Below, in pieces: positions 9,120 to 17,278 of a DNA stretch of 64,000 nucleotides. How positions within the stretch are numbered: position 1 is the first letter of the stretch; each line of letters opens with the position of its first letter. The notes under the pieces were generated by a model that saw only the letters and a program-made list of their open reading frames with translations, was not told the DNA's origin and did not search any database. The translations under genes and the position numbers were made by a program. Source of the stretch: a virus; IMG/VR virus record IMGVR_UViG_3300042304_001125, positions 1-64,000 of that record; one strand, written 5' to 3'.

Positions 9120-9430
9120 ATCTCTGACTGTTCTATGTGGCGTTCAGAGAATTGAAATTTTTTGAGATCAGGAATAGCAGTCATTGCTGCTTTCTGAACT
9201 TCTTGGAACGTCTCAAGGGCTGGCTTAGTTGTAATAATTTTAATCAATAGCAGACCTCTAGGTCTAGGGTCTTCCTTATTCGATTTATTGTTTACAACTG
9301 CAACCTTGTCTACGCTTCTAATAAGCTGTGCGACAGTAGTAATATCTGTCTCGGGATTGAACTCAACGTATACGTACGTTTTGTACATCCTAAATTCTAC
9401 CTCGCTTAGTAACTGCTCTAGTGTAATCAT
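9116..9430 (-). CDS. Conserved small virion or assembly protein, unknown
   Basis: The product has 104 residues: an N-terminal helix (MITLEQLLSEVEF), then VYVEFNPETDITTVAQLIRS, KVAVVNN and GLLLIKIITTKPALETFQEV. The alternating strand-helix pattern suggests a small ferredoxin-like alpha/beta fold, as seen in short assembly proteins of other T4-like marine phages. It sits between gp13 and gp14 with 4-base overlaps on both sides. Function unknown. Confidence 0.7.
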   Translation of the reverse strand: MITLEQLLSEVEFRMYKTYVYVEFNPETDITTVAQLIRSVDKVAVVNNKSNKEDPRPRGLLLIKIITTKPALETFQEVQKAAMTAIPDLKKFQFSERHIEQSEI

Positions 9431-10569
9431 CCTACAAAGATAGTCATTGGAACACTCTGAAGTGTTGTTTTTATAAATTCACTTTCGTTAGCTTTTCTTT
9501 CAAGCTGATTACGTCTTGAGGTTTGCTCAAGCATGTCTCTTAATTGAGTAAGCAATTCAGTTTTTTCTGTTCTAGCATCTGTAAGAAGATCGGCCTGGTT
9601 TAGGGTTGTGTTTGAACCCGGAACCGGTACCTGCTGGTACTTTCCTCTGATATATCCTAAAAGTTCTTTTGATAGAGCTAAAGCATACCGGTAGATCCAC
9701 TGACGACCTACTGAGTTGATTCCTGTGTAGGTTGGGTTATCGTAAGGAACTTCTCCTACGTTGGTAATTAGACCTGCTCCTGAACCTGATACTGCAGCTG
9801 TTCTTTCTGATCTCTTGAAGTAATCAATTCTGATTGCTAGTCTTTCTCTAGGAACTGGTAAGATTGAAAGCTTGTTTCCTATTAATTCAAAGCTATAAGA
9901 AGATTTTCTAATCTGATCGTTAAACTCGATTGCCTGTACTTTCAGCATATCATAGTATGCTGGCATTAAAAGGAAGTTGATACCTGGTGAGTATGAACCA
10001 AAGTCAAATGCATCCATTAAAGATTGGATACCGGTACCGGTTCCTGCATACGGGTCAAAGTAGCGAAGGATTGCAGGAGGTGCTTCGTAGTAAACTTTTA
10101 CAATTTCAATTCCTCCGGTGATGCCTTGTGATGTTGCCCATGCGTCTAAATCATAAGTCTGTACGCTAGAGGAAAGCTGTAATAGTCCAGAGTACTTCTC
10201 TATACTTCCTCCAACACCGGCTTCAGTACCGTAGTTCTGAGAGATTTGAATTACTCTGTCTAATGAAGGTTGAACTAAGGTGTTATTAAAAGATCCGGCT
10301 GAAGAAGCTCCTTCCATTGAGAGATAGTTCTCTCTTACTTTATACTGGAATACTTCGTTGCCGTAAGTTGTTACTGCTTCTTCAAAACAGGCATAAAAAG
10401 ATCTAGCCTGAAGCTCTACATCCATCAGAGGATATCCTAAGCGGGTGGCACAAAATGAAGCTACCTTATCGGCATCAGCTTGAAACTGTGTGTCGCTGTC
10501 ATAAAAGCCAAAAGGTGTTTCTCCTGGAAAGAATGTACTAGTACCGGTCCAGATTGTTACGTCAGCCAT
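9427..10569 (-). CDS. gp13: Neck protein, gp13-like
   Basis: The protein has 380 residues. The N-terminal stretch TPFGFYDSDTQFQADADKV...RLGYPLMDVELQ...FYACFEEAVTTYGN is characteristic of gp13-type neck proteins in T4-like marine phages. Later landmarks are KVYYEAPPAILRYFDP, NFLLMPAYYDMLKVQAIEFND and KLSILPVPR. In T4, gp13 forms the neck ring with gp14 and seals the filled head. A late-type box lies 10 bases upstream of the ATG, the first gene of the neck operon (gp13, small protein, gp14, gp15). Confidence 0.85.
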   Translation of the reverse strand: MADVTIWTGTSTFFPGETPFGFYDSDTQFQADADKVASFCATRLGYPLMDVELQARSFYACFEEAVTTYGNEVFQYKVRENYLSMEGASSAGSFNNTLVQPSLDRVIQISQNYGTEAGVGGSIEKYSGLLQLSSSVQTYDLDAWATSQGITGGIEIVKVYYEAPPAILRYFDPYAGTGTGIQSLMDAFDFGSYSPGINFLLMPAYYDMLKVQAIEFNDQIRKSSYSFELIGNKLSILPVPRERLAIRIDYFKRSERTAAVSGSGAGLITNVGEVPYDNPTYTGINSVGRQWIYRYALALSKELLGYIRGKYQQVPVPGSNTTLNQADLLTDARTEKTELLTQLRDMLEQTSRRNQLERKANESEFIKTTLQSVPMTIFVG

Positions 10570-10579
10570 GCTTTTTCTT

Positions 10580-10588
10580 TATAAATAG
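10580..10588 (-). promoter_or_regulatory. Late-type promoter box
   Basis: CTATTTATA on the coding strand followed by AAGAAAAAGC and the gp13-like ATG, only 10 bases away. If this is a promoter the messenger would be almost leaderless. Confidence 0.55.
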
Positions 10589-10621
10589 CAACTTTGTACA
10601 CCTACTGTGTATGAGTACCTT

Positions 10622-11101
10622 TTAGAAAAAAGTCAAAGTTATCGTCTGTGTAGGGGCGTTAACAGTGTATTCATTTGTACCACCCCAGTTCTGATTATTA
10701 ATCATAGGTCTCAAAGCGTAGGTACTAGTAGCACTGCAGGAAGCAGTATTCGAGAACTCAACAGCTACTCCGCCGATTTTCGGGGTTCCGCACCCAGTCC
10801 CAACTCTCCAAAAAACTGTATCAATTGCCACTACAGTTCCGTTGGTTGCGTTCCTCAGTCCGTTTGCTAGAGTCTGTACGTGAGTTGGATGTGTGACAGT
10901 TAAGCTATTGCCGTTAGTACTAGACCATGTAAAGGAGGTGTACGTACCTGTTAAGCTTGCTCTAAAAGTATTCCATGCTGTCTCAACTGCGGTAGAGGGA
11001 GCCTGGTTTTGAGTAAAGAGTTGTGAAAACGTAGGTCCGATTGGCGGGGTTATAACCTGTACCGGTGCTGGCTGTTGCCTAAATGCAAACGGAACAAACA
11101 T
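10622..11101 (-). CDS. Virion-associated beta-rich protein, unknown
   Basis: The product has 159 residues, Thr/Asn/Val-rich, with APVQVITPPIGPTFSQLF near the start and NQNWGGTNEYTVNAPTQ near the end. The stop codon of the preceding collagen-like fibre gene and this ATG share one base (11101). It probably forms a fibre tip or decoration partner, inferred from position only. Confidence 0.6.
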   Translation of the reverse strand: MFVPFAFRQQPAPVQVITPPIGPTFSQLFTQNQAPSTAVETAWNTFRASLTGTYTSFTWSSTNGNSLTVTHPTHVQTLANGLRNATNGTVVAIDTVFWRVGTGCGTPKIGGVAVEFSNTASCSATSTYALRPMINNQNWGGTNEYTVNAPTQTITLTFF

Positions 11102-12321
11102 TAAATCAGGTTCTTAACGTTAGCTAAATATACGTCGGTAGAATCGAATGTAATAAGGGATACAATGTCAACTCCGGTTCCGGCTGTAGGAGTGTAGCTT
11201 GAGCCGCTGACTTGTTTAACAGCTGAGTTAAAAGTTACTGTTCCTGAACCTCCTGTGTTGATTCTAAGGTTTACTGTCTGTCCTGGTTGCTGTCCACTAA
11301 CATTAACGTGTGTGTTACTTCCTGCTGCTAGTTGCAAAGTGAAGAAATTTGATGCAGACATATTTAGAGACGCAGTAGAAGAAGTTATAGTCAGCGGACT
11401 GACACTTCCCTGTAATGATCCGCTCATTACTAGTAAGTCTCTTATATAGTTTTTTGCAGGAGAATTACTACCGAATCCTAAATAAATTTCGTTACTTGCA
11501 GAAACAAATACGTTTACTCCGTGGTTTACGGTCGCTAGTGCAATGTCCTGGGCGGTGCTGAGTGGCTGTAATACTACCGGGTTTTTAGTTGTTCCGAAGG
11601 TACTGCCGGCTTGGTTGTATAGCGATCTAGCAACTAACGGGTATAAATACCCGCCCCATGCTGTGTTCGGGAATCCAAAAGCGCTTGAATGTCTTACAAC
11701 TTTAATACCTCCGTCACTGGTTGTTGTGATGGCATTAGATCCTGTGTTAAGTATCTCTAACGATCCTGTGATTTGAGCTGTTCCTGAGTATGGAAATGCA
11801 GATGTTCCTGTTATTCCAGTAAGTCCTGATCCATCTCCTTTAAAAGACCCTGTAAATGATCCTGTAGCTGTAGAATCTACTAAACTAACTCCGTTGATAT
11901 AAAACGGAAAAGAAGGAGTGTTTCCTAAACTAATACCGGTATTTCCTAGAGCAATACTGTTATTTGTAATCTGTGTACCGTTGATCTGGGAAGATCCAGA
12001 TACTAGTCCGGCTGGCTTGCTGCTGATACTGTTCCAGTCACTTGCTCCTGATGTACCTTGTGTACCTTGAATTCCTTGAGTGCCGGTTCCTGAAGTACCT
12101 TGAATTCCTTGGGTTCCTGTACCGTTGTTACCCTGTATTCCTTGGGTTCCTTGTATACCTTGTATTCCCTGTACGCCCTGGTTACCTGTTGTACCTTGTA
12201 CACCTTGGACACCTGTAGCTCCAGTAGCTCCAACAATTCCTGTAGACGATACTGTTACTGCGGTAGTACCTGTTTGAGATACTGATAAGTCGGTTCCGCT
12301 AACCTGTACTGTTAAACTCAT
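11101..12321 (-). CDS. Collagen-like fibre protein
   Basis: The protein has 406 residues. A short N-terminal strand-rich domain (LTVQVSGTDLSVSQTGTT) is followed by a collagen-like region, residues about 30-95 (GATGATGVQG, GIQGIQGTQG, GTSGTGTQG). A C-terminal part carries GSFTGSFKGDGSGLTGI, the module shared with the other fibres. The last 100 residues (FFTLQLAAGSNTHVNVSG, TVTFNSAVKQVSGS) look like a beta-sandwich head. It overlaps its neighbours by 4 bases upstream and 1 base downstream. Likely a head or neck fibre, given its place between phoH and the neck genes. Confidence 0.75.
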   Translation of the reverse strand: MSLTVQVSGTDLSVSQTGTTAVTVSSTGIVGATGATGVQGVQGTTGNQGVQGIQGIQGTQGIQGNNGTGTQGIQGTSGTGTQGIQGTQGTSGASDWNSISSKPAGLVSGSSQINGTQITNNSIALGNTGISLGNTPSFPFYINGVSLVDSTATGSFTGSFKGDGSGLTGITGTSAFPYSGTAQITGSLEILNTGSNAITTTSDGGIKVVRHSSAFGFPNTAWGGYLYPLVARSLYNQAGSTFGTTKNPVVLQPLSTAQDIALATVNHGVNVFVSASNEIYLGFGSNSPAKNYIRDLLVMSGSLQGSVSPLTITSSTASLNMSASNFFTLQLAAGSNTHVNVSGQQPGQTVNLRINTGGSGTVTFNSAVKQVSGSSYTPTAGTGVDIVSLITFDSTDVYLANVKNLI

Positions 12322-12698
12322 CGGGTTACTTCTTTATCTAATTTAATAGTTCCTTGAAGTAGCCTTGTAACTGTAATACCTGTTACTAGCTCTAAATCAT
12401 AAACTGCTGTATCAAAAGTAAAACCTGATGAAGAAGCTGCTGAGATATAAACTCCGATTGATCCTGAAGATAGAGGTAGAGTTCCGGCTGATCCGCTAAG
12501 ATTCAGGCCTGTTCCATCAGCATCTAAAGAACTAGAGAGACGGCCGATAATTGTAGACGAGCCAATAGTTTCTCTGATCTGCATACGGGCATGATATCCG
12601 GATAGATTTACCGGAGTTCCGTTTGCATCTTTGTATACAACCTGGAAGCTTGTGGTAGAGCCCTGTTCAACTGTGAATGAGTATTTGCCTGCAGCCAT
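12318..12698 (-). CDS. Fibre-base beta-domain protein (BppU-like N-terminus)
   Basis: The product has 126 residues. FTVEQGSTTSFQVVYKDANGTPVNLSGYHARMQIR resembles the N-terminal beta-sandwich of phage baseplate upper protein or fibre-anchoring domains; this is pattern resemblance only. It overlaps the collagen-like gene by 4 bases, so the two are probably made together and may assemble together. Confidence 0.65.
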   Translation of the reverse strand: MAAGKYSFTVEQGSTTSFQVVYKDANGTPVNLSGYHARMQIRETIGSSTIIGRLSSSLDADGTGLNLSGSAGTLPLSSGSIGVYISAASSSGFTFDTAVYDLELVTGITVTRLLQGTIKLDKEVTR

Positions 12699-12710
12699 GA
12701 GAGAGATTTA

Positions 12711-12720
12711 TAATAAATAG
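12711..12720 (-). promoter_or_regulatory. Late-type promoter box (variant)
   Basis: The coding strand reads CTATTTATTA, 12 bases before the 126-residue gene start; it probably serves the fibre pair. Confidence 0.45.
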
Positions 12721-12730
12721 GATTTGCGCT

Positions 12731-13417
12731 TTAATCCCTAAATGTCTCGTATACCTTTAAGATCGGTTCAACGATTGGGTGTCTGTGGTTCTGTTTAAGG
12801 GTAACAACACGTACGCCCTTAACCTGCTCTTCAACTCGAGTTAAGAAAGAAAGACCTGTCTCTTTTTTGACTTTAAGATCGATCTGGGCGATATCTCCGC
12901 AGATTGACATCCAGCTATTTTTACCTAATCTTCCTAGCACCATCTCCATCTGGGTGTGGGTTACGTTCTGGGCTTCATCCACAATCACAAATGCATTGAT
13001 AAAAGTCCTACCTCTCATAAACGCGAAGGGTAGAATCTCTATCCTTCCGTCTTCTACCTCACGGTCGACTTTCACCTTATCGTATAACAGGTAAAGGTTG
13101 TGATAGATCGGAGCAAGCCACGGGTCCATCTTTTCTCTGATGTCACCGGGTAAGAATCCGATATCTTCTTTCGATACAGTTGGACGGGTGATAATAATTT
13201 TTTCGACTTCCCCGGTAAATAGTAAATCAAGTGCAGTTTGAACTGCCACTAATGTTTTACCTGATCCGGCCATGCCTCTTAAGACAGTTACGGGGTTAGA
13301 CAGAATGACCTCTTTGGCAGCCTTCTGTTCCTCATTTAGAGTGATATTAAACTTGATAGGATTCTTGGGGCGTCTCTTTGCTTTGAAGATCTCGTCTTCG
13401 TGGTGGTTTGAGGCCAT
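12731..13417 (-). CDS. phoH: PhoH-like ATPase
   Basis: The protein has 228 residues, near full length for a phage PhoH. The Walker A motif GMAGSGKT is at residues 48-55, the Walker B region VIVDEAQN at about 144-151, and the conserved RPTVSKEDIGFLPG and LKQNHRHP segments are present. PhoH is a cytoplasmic P-loop ATPase of the RNA helicase-like group, common in marine phages; its phage role is unsettled. It is separated from the capsid gene by a strong terminator and has its own late-type box. Confidence 0.93.
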   Translation of the reverse strand: MASNHHEDEIFKAKRRPKNPIKFNITLNEEQKAAKEVILSNPVTVLRGMAGSGKTLVAVQTALDLLFTGEVEKIIITRPTVSKEDIGFLPGDIREKMDPWLAPIYHNLYLLYDKVKVDREVEDGRIEILPFAFMRGRTFINAFVIVDEAQNVTHTQMEMVLGRLGKNSWMSICGDIAQIDLKVKKETGLSFLTRVEEQVKGVRVVTLKQNHRHPIVEPILKVYETFRD

Positions 13418-13441
13418 AAATGTAACGTTAGGTTATACACC

Positions 13442-13450
13442 TATAAATAG
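13442..13450 (-). promoter_or_regulatory. Late-type promoter box
   Basis: CTATTTATA on the coding strand, 24 bases before the phoH start, directly downstream of the capsid gene terminator. Confidence 0.55.
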
Positions 13451-13454
13451 GGAT

Positions 13455-13482
13455 AAAAAAAAGAGGGGCCCGAAAGCCCCTC
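13455..13482 (-). terminator. Rho-independent terminator after the capsid gene
   Basis: On the minus strand AGGGGC-TTTCGG-GCCCCT forms a GC-rich stem followed by C and eight T residues. It lies 24 bases after the major capsid stop and insulates the highly expressed capsid gene from phoH. Confidence 0.9.
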
Positions 13483-13505
13483 CTTGTTTCTCTATCCGAG
13501 TTCTA

Positions 13506-15083
13506 TTAGATAGTAGCTACGTCAGAAACGTAGATCTTACCGTAGAATTCTGGACGGATCATCTTCTTAGCGTAACGAGTCATGATGCCCTTCGTTGGAG
13601 TGAAGTTAGCAGGATCGTACACTAATGGAGTCATCATTAGAGGGATGTAAGGAGCGTAAACCGCACCAGTCTCTAGGAACTGTGAACCTCTGTAGCCCAT
13701 AAGGATTACGTTCTCAGTCATGTATGGGTTCTTGTATACGCGGAAGCGGCTGTTAAGCTGACCTACCTTCTGTACGCCCATTGCGAAGTCCATCTTGTCT
13801 CCGTTTGTATCAGCAGCATATCCTGGGATTGACTCGAGGATAGTTGCAACAGTCGGAGAAACTACTAGGAAGTTTGCACCGCCACGTAGAGTCTTCTGGT
13901 GGATCTTGTTAGACACCTTCTGGACCTTAGTACCAAGAGTTTGGAACCACTGACCTTGAGTGTTGTAGAAGTCTGCAGTAGCAGTAGACCACAAGCCAGT
14001 AGTGGCATTCCACACTTTGTTGTTCTCAGCTGACCAACGCTCAGTAGTAACTGCGTCTTGGATAAGCATGTCAAGAAGCTCAAGATCGATTTCCATAGAG
14101 ATGTACTCTGATAGAAGTGAGGTAAGCTCGGCCTCAGCATCGATGCTGTGGTAAGCGTTCAAGTCTTGAGCGAATTCTGGAGACCATTGAGCTTTAAGCT
14201 TTCTAGTCTTAGCAACGATAGCCTCAGAAGCAAGAGATACGTTGATCTCAGGGATAGCTGGGCTTCTGTCGTCAACACCACCAGTGAATTCGAAGTCACC
14301 TCTAGTAGTGTCAGTAGGCTGCTTGTGGTACATTACTGATCCAGTGATTTCTCCAGTTACAGAAAGGTCGCTAGCTTTAACTACGAAGATAATGTTAGTA
14401 CCGTCGTAAGTAGTGAATTCTGGGTAGTTAGTTACGTCAGTTGAACCAGAACGAAGACGGAAAGCTCTTACACCCTTAAGATCTGGGGCTGTGAAGCTAG
14501 CAGCAGAAACTGATACAGTCTTGAATAAAGTTCCAGCTAGTTCGTCACGGTATCCGATAGAAGCTGAAGTAGCAGCACCAGTAGATTGAGTGATAGCTAA
14601 AGAAGCTGAGTTGATAGTGTAGCCGAATTGACCAGCACCGTAAAGGCCGCCAGAAACTTCCTCGTCTACAGACATCTTGTTGTTAGCAGTAGATACGTTA
14701 CCGTACATATTGTCACCGTCAGTTCTTCCGTTAGCAGTAGTACCGTACTTGAAGTCAAGATAGAATACAAGACCTGAAGGAAGGTTCATAGGCTGTACAG
14801 ATACGAAATCTTTAGCAGCGATCTGAGCGAATACCTTTCTTACAAGCGGTAGAGCAACACCAGCCCACTGCTCGGCTCCGCCGTTAGCATTGGTAGCGTT
14901 GGATTCCTTGATGATTTGTTTTGCCTGGTTCTCAAGGATCATAGACATATTGTTCTTGTCGATCTCGTTGCCAAGACCCTCAAGAAGACCAGTTGCAGAC
15001 CACTTGTCAGCGAGTCTAGCAGCATCAGCTTGCAGAGACTTGAAGCCCTGTGCTGATTCGTTTAAAAGAGAATTTAATTCCAT
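13506..15083 (-). CDS. gp23: Major capsid protein gp23
   Basis: The protein has 525 residues (T4 gp23 has 521). The T4 signature VQPMNLPSGLVFYLDFKYG is present, as are AEAELTSLLSEYISMEIDLELLDML and the C-terminal MTPLVYDPANFTP...RYAKKMIRPEFYGKIYV. In T4 the prohead protease removes the first 65 residues after a (L/I)-x-E site; here I predict cleavage after E60 in KQIIKE-SNATN. The protein also begins MELNSLLNES, close to the tags described elsewhere. It lies 17 bases after the gp22 stop and is followed by a strong terminator, as expected for the most abundant virion protein. Confidence 0.97.
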   Translation of the reverse strand: MELNSLLNESAQGFKSLQADAARLADKWSATGLLEGLGNEIDKNNMSMILENQAKQIIKESNATNANGGAEQWAGVALPLVRKVFAQIAAKDFVSVQPMNLPSGLVFYLDFKYGTTANGRTDGDNMYGNVSTANNKMSVDEEVSGGLYGAGQFGYTINSASLAITQSTGAATSASIGYRDELAGTLFKTVSVSAASFTAPDLKGVRAFRLRSGSTDVTNYPEFTTYDGTNIIFVVKASDLSVTGEITGSVMYHKQPTDTTRGDFEFTGGVDDRSPAIPEINVSLASEAIVAKTRKLKAQWSPEFAQDLNAYHSIDAEAELTSLLSEYISMEIDLELLDMLIQDAVTTERWSAENNKVWNATTGLWSTATADFYNTQGQWFQTLGTKVQKVSNKIHQKTLRGGANFLVVSPTVATILESIPGYAADTNGDKMDFAMGVQKVGQLNSRFRVYKNPYMTENVILMGYRGSQFLETGAVYAPYIPLMMTPLVYDPANFTPTKGIMTRYAKKMIRPEFYGKIYVSDVATI

Positions 15084-15100
15084 GTTTGAAATTTGGGTTT

Positions 15101-16456
15101 TTATTTAATAATACCTGCAAGTTTTTGCATACGCAGTACAGCCGCATTAGTTTCAGTGATTACTTCTGGCTTGGTAGAGATTCCTGCAGCAGCTGAAGCA
15201 AAGCCCTTGGCTTCCTTCACTACTTCTTTCTTACCTCCAGCAGTAACGTTGTTACTAACTGTTTCGTATACTAGCTTAACTTCCTTAACTGTTTCAGCCT
15301 TATCGAAAGTAGCGATTACGTTTGCTTTCTGACCTTCAGTCAAGTTGTTAGCCTTGAACACTTTGTTTACGTAGAGTAACTTAGCGTTAAGCAAGTTAGT
15401 CTCGTTTAATTCGTTACGGAGAGTTTCGATGGTAGATAGAGCTTCCTGTATGTCAGCGCTTTCGTATCGGTTTCTTGGATCAAGTGGTGTGTAGTCAATA
15501 AAATCAGTAACTGCTTTAACGACTGCTTTAGCAGCGTCTTTGCCCATACTTTTAATTTTTTCAATTACATCCTCAGCGCTTTCTTCCATTGCGGGAGCAG
15601 TAGCTACAGGAGTTGTGATAAGTCTTTCCATTACTCTGTTGCAAGCAGCCTCACCTAATCCGTGAGCAGCTTCAAGCATCTTAGCAACTTCTTTCATATC
15701 AACGGATGCACCGTACTTAGCCATCTCCGTCATCACCTCTTGTAGAGTCATACCTTTGCGTTCAGCAAAAGCACCTACAGTCTGCTTAACTTCGGCTTTT
15801 AGGTAGCCCATTAATTCGTTTACTGCAGCTTCAGCAAGTGGATCTGCTTCTTTCTTAGCCTCCGGAATGTTACCGTGTGCTGTAGGTCCTTCTGGGTCAT
15901 TGATAAGAGCTAGCTCGGCCATAAGTTCGTCGATATTGATCTCTGTATCAGTTACAGCGGTCATATCTTCAGCACCCATTTCCTCAGCACCAGCCTCTAG
16001 TTCGTCCTCTTGTCCTGCTTCCTTGTCGCCCATTACTTGCATAAGTACGTCGCGGATTAAGTCCTTAAGGTCATCAACGCTCATCTCACCAACCTCTTCT
16101 TCTGCCTCGTCCTCTGATTCTTCAGAGTCACCCTCGGCTTCTTCGCCAGCTTCTTCACCTTCTTCTTCGCCTTCTTCTTCAGCGCCTTCTTCTTCTGCTT
16201 CGGCAACAGCCCGTAGGCCGTCTGGTCCGATTGCTTCTTCAAGAGACTCTTCAGCTACTTCCTCTGTTACTTCTTCTTCAGAAATTACAGCGGCAGGTGC
16301 TTCCTCTTCTTCCATCTCAGCGAGACGTTGAGCTAGAAGCTCTTTCAATTGAGGAGTTAGAGACTCTTCCAAAGCAAGTTTAGCATTAGCAATGGCAGCT
16401 TCACGAATAGACTTAGCATCGGCAATAGCCTGCTTAAATAAATCTTTGTTAGCCAT
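15101..16456 (-). CDS. gp22: Prohead core scaffold gp22-like
   Basis: From the ATG at 16456 the protein has 451 residues (an upstream ATG would add eight). It is strongly acidic, with long Glu runs at residues about 65-165, and helical, with the pattern AIADAKSIREAAIANAKLALEE at the start. In T4, gp22 is the main scaffold of the prohead core, lies directly before gene 23 and is degraded by gp21; position and composition match. The C-terminal part (RNELNETNLLNAKLLYVNKVFK, LTEGQKANVIATFDKA) is the conserved gp22 tail. Confidence 0.88.
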   Translation of the reverse strand: MANKDLFKQAIADAKSIREAAIANAKLALEESLTPQLKELLAQRLAEMEEEEAPAAVISEEEVTEEVAEESLEEAIGPDGLRAVAEAEEEGAEEEGEEEGEEAGEEAEGDSEESEDEAEEEVGEMSVDDLKDLIRDVLMQVMGDKEAGQEDELEAGAEEMGAEDMTAVTDTEINIDELMAELALINDPEGPTAHGNIPEAKKEADPLAEAAVNELMGYLKAEVKQTVGAFAERKGMTLQEVMTEMAKYGASVDMKEVAKMLEAAHGLGEAACNRVMERLITTPVATAPAMEESAEDVIEKIKSMGKDAAKAVVKAVTDFIDYTPLDPRNRYESADIQEALSTIETLRNELNETNLLNAKLLYVNKVFKANNLTEGQKANVIATFDKAETVKEVKLVYETVSNNVTAGGKKEVVKEAKGFASAAAGISTKPEVITETNAAVLRMQKLAGIIK

Positions 16457-16550
16457 GTTGTTAACTTTGGATTTGTACACCCATTAAATTTGTGGGGGTG
16501 TAATGTAGTTTGTTTACATTCGATATCGTATCTGTGACGATATATTCGTA

Positions 16551-16559
16551 TATAAATAC
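16551..16559 (-). promoter_or_regulatory. Late-type promoter box
   Basis: The coding strand reads GTATTTATA, 94 bases before the gp22-like start and downstream of a terminator. The long leader differs from the other late genes; it probably serves gp22 and gp23. Confidence 0.45.
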
Positions 16560-16576
16560 ATATGAGTTACAAAAAC

Positions 16577-16603
16577 AAAAAAACCCCGGCCTTTCGACCG
16601 AGG
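16577..16603 (-). terminator. Rho-independent terminator before gp22
   Basis: On the minus strand CCTCGGTC-GAAA-GGCCGGGG pairs over 8 bp (two G-T wobbles) with a GAAA tetraloop, followed by seven T residues. It ends the transcript of the Hc1-like and 40-residue genes. Confidence 0.88.
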
Positions 16604-16629
16604 TGCCCAAGGTAGCGCCCGAGGGAGTT

Positions 16630-16752
16630 TTATTTAGCTTCTAACTTGCTTAAGATCTCGTTATTGGTCTGCATTCTTTTTTTGAATTTAACCTGAGATT
16701 TTCTACTTAAGGGCTTGAAAGCGGCTTGTCTTCTCTTGGCTGACTTTGCCAT
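16630..16752 (-). CDS. Small basic protein, 40 residues
   Basis: The reading frame MAKSAKRRQAAF...KKRMQTNNEILSKLEAK is rich in Lys and Arg. Its ATG overlaps the stop of the Hc1-like gene as TAATG, so the two are probably co-translated. A basic peptide in the prohead cluster could bind DNA or the acidic scaffold; this is inference. No family recognised. Confidence 0.65.
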   Translation of the reverse strand: MAKSAKRRQAAFKPLSRKSQVKFKKRMQTNNEILSKLEAK

Positions 16753-16925
16753 TACTTTGCCTTACTTTCAGCAGTTGAAACTTTTCTGTATTCGGTAACA
16801 AGTTTTTTAATCTCTCCTAGATTCTTACGGGCTCTTGCTTTAGCGGCCTTAGTCTCTTTGTTGTGATTAGAAACGAATTCCTGGTACAGGGCATCAATTT
16901 TTTCGAATAACTCTTGTGATGTCAT
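16752..16925 (-). CDS. Histone H1-like protein, Hc1 family
   Basis: The reading frame has 57 residues: MTSQELFEKIDALYQEF, then KETKAAKARARKNLGEIKKL, then TEYRKVS. This matches short Bacteroidota Hc1-type proteins, which share FEKI.AL..EF, a KAA.ARARK core and I.KL..EYRK. Such proteins are basic DNA-binding factors. Its place among gp20, gp21 and gp22 suggests a DNA-condensing or core protein of the head, or a host-derived nucleoid factor. A terminator follows the 40-residue partner gene. Confidence 0.72.
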   Translation of the reverse strand: MTSQELFEKIDALYQEFVSNHNKETKAAKARARKNLGEIKKLVTEYRKVSTAESKAK

Positions 16926-16958
16926 AACAAATATAATTAAAATTAGGGTTTGGGTTTA

Positions 16959-17255
16959 CTATAGGTTCATCGGACGACCCATATCGTCAGTGACTCCTGT
17001 GATTTTCGTAACAGCTCTTACTGTTCTGTTTTTGAATTTGATTGTTACTGGTAGGGGGCTATTTTTTATGTACAGGTCAAACTTCTCGGCGCTAAGTTTA
17101 GTATAGGACTTTATTTTACCGTCTTCATCAAGTACCTCTACTTCGTAGATAATTTCTTCCTCACCGGTCGATTTAATATCATATTCTAATAATTCCTTAG
17201 AATTATCAGTAAGCTTATTCTCTACTAAGAATTTTTTTAAATCAAAGTTTTCCAT
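16959..17255 (-). CDS. Unknown head-cluster protein
   Basis: The product has 98 residues. The start MENFDLKKFLVE-N is similar to the short tags ending in (L/I)xE found on other proteins of this window. The rest is charged with a beta-rich middle (EEIIYEVEVLDEDGKIKSY, VTIKFKNRTVRAVTKITGV). It is located between the protease and the Hc1-like gene, where T4 carries small core proteins (gp67 and gp68 region). Function unknown. Confidence 0.65.
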   Translation of the reverse strand: MENFDLKKFLVENKLTDNSKELLEYDIKSTGEEEIIYEVEVLDEDGKIKSYTKLSAEKFDLYIKNSPLPVTIKFKNRTVRAVTKITGVTDDMGRPMNL

Positions 17256-17278
17256 CTTCTTTTACTTTTTTTTTAGTT

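Noticed and set aside
11641-11650. A TATAAATA-like match inside the collagen-like gene
   Set aside because: It lies in coding sequence far from any start, and is expected by chance.
13272-13625. Plus-strand frame overlapping phoH and gp23 ends
   Set aside because: Shadow of two well-supported minus-strand genes and crosses a terminator.
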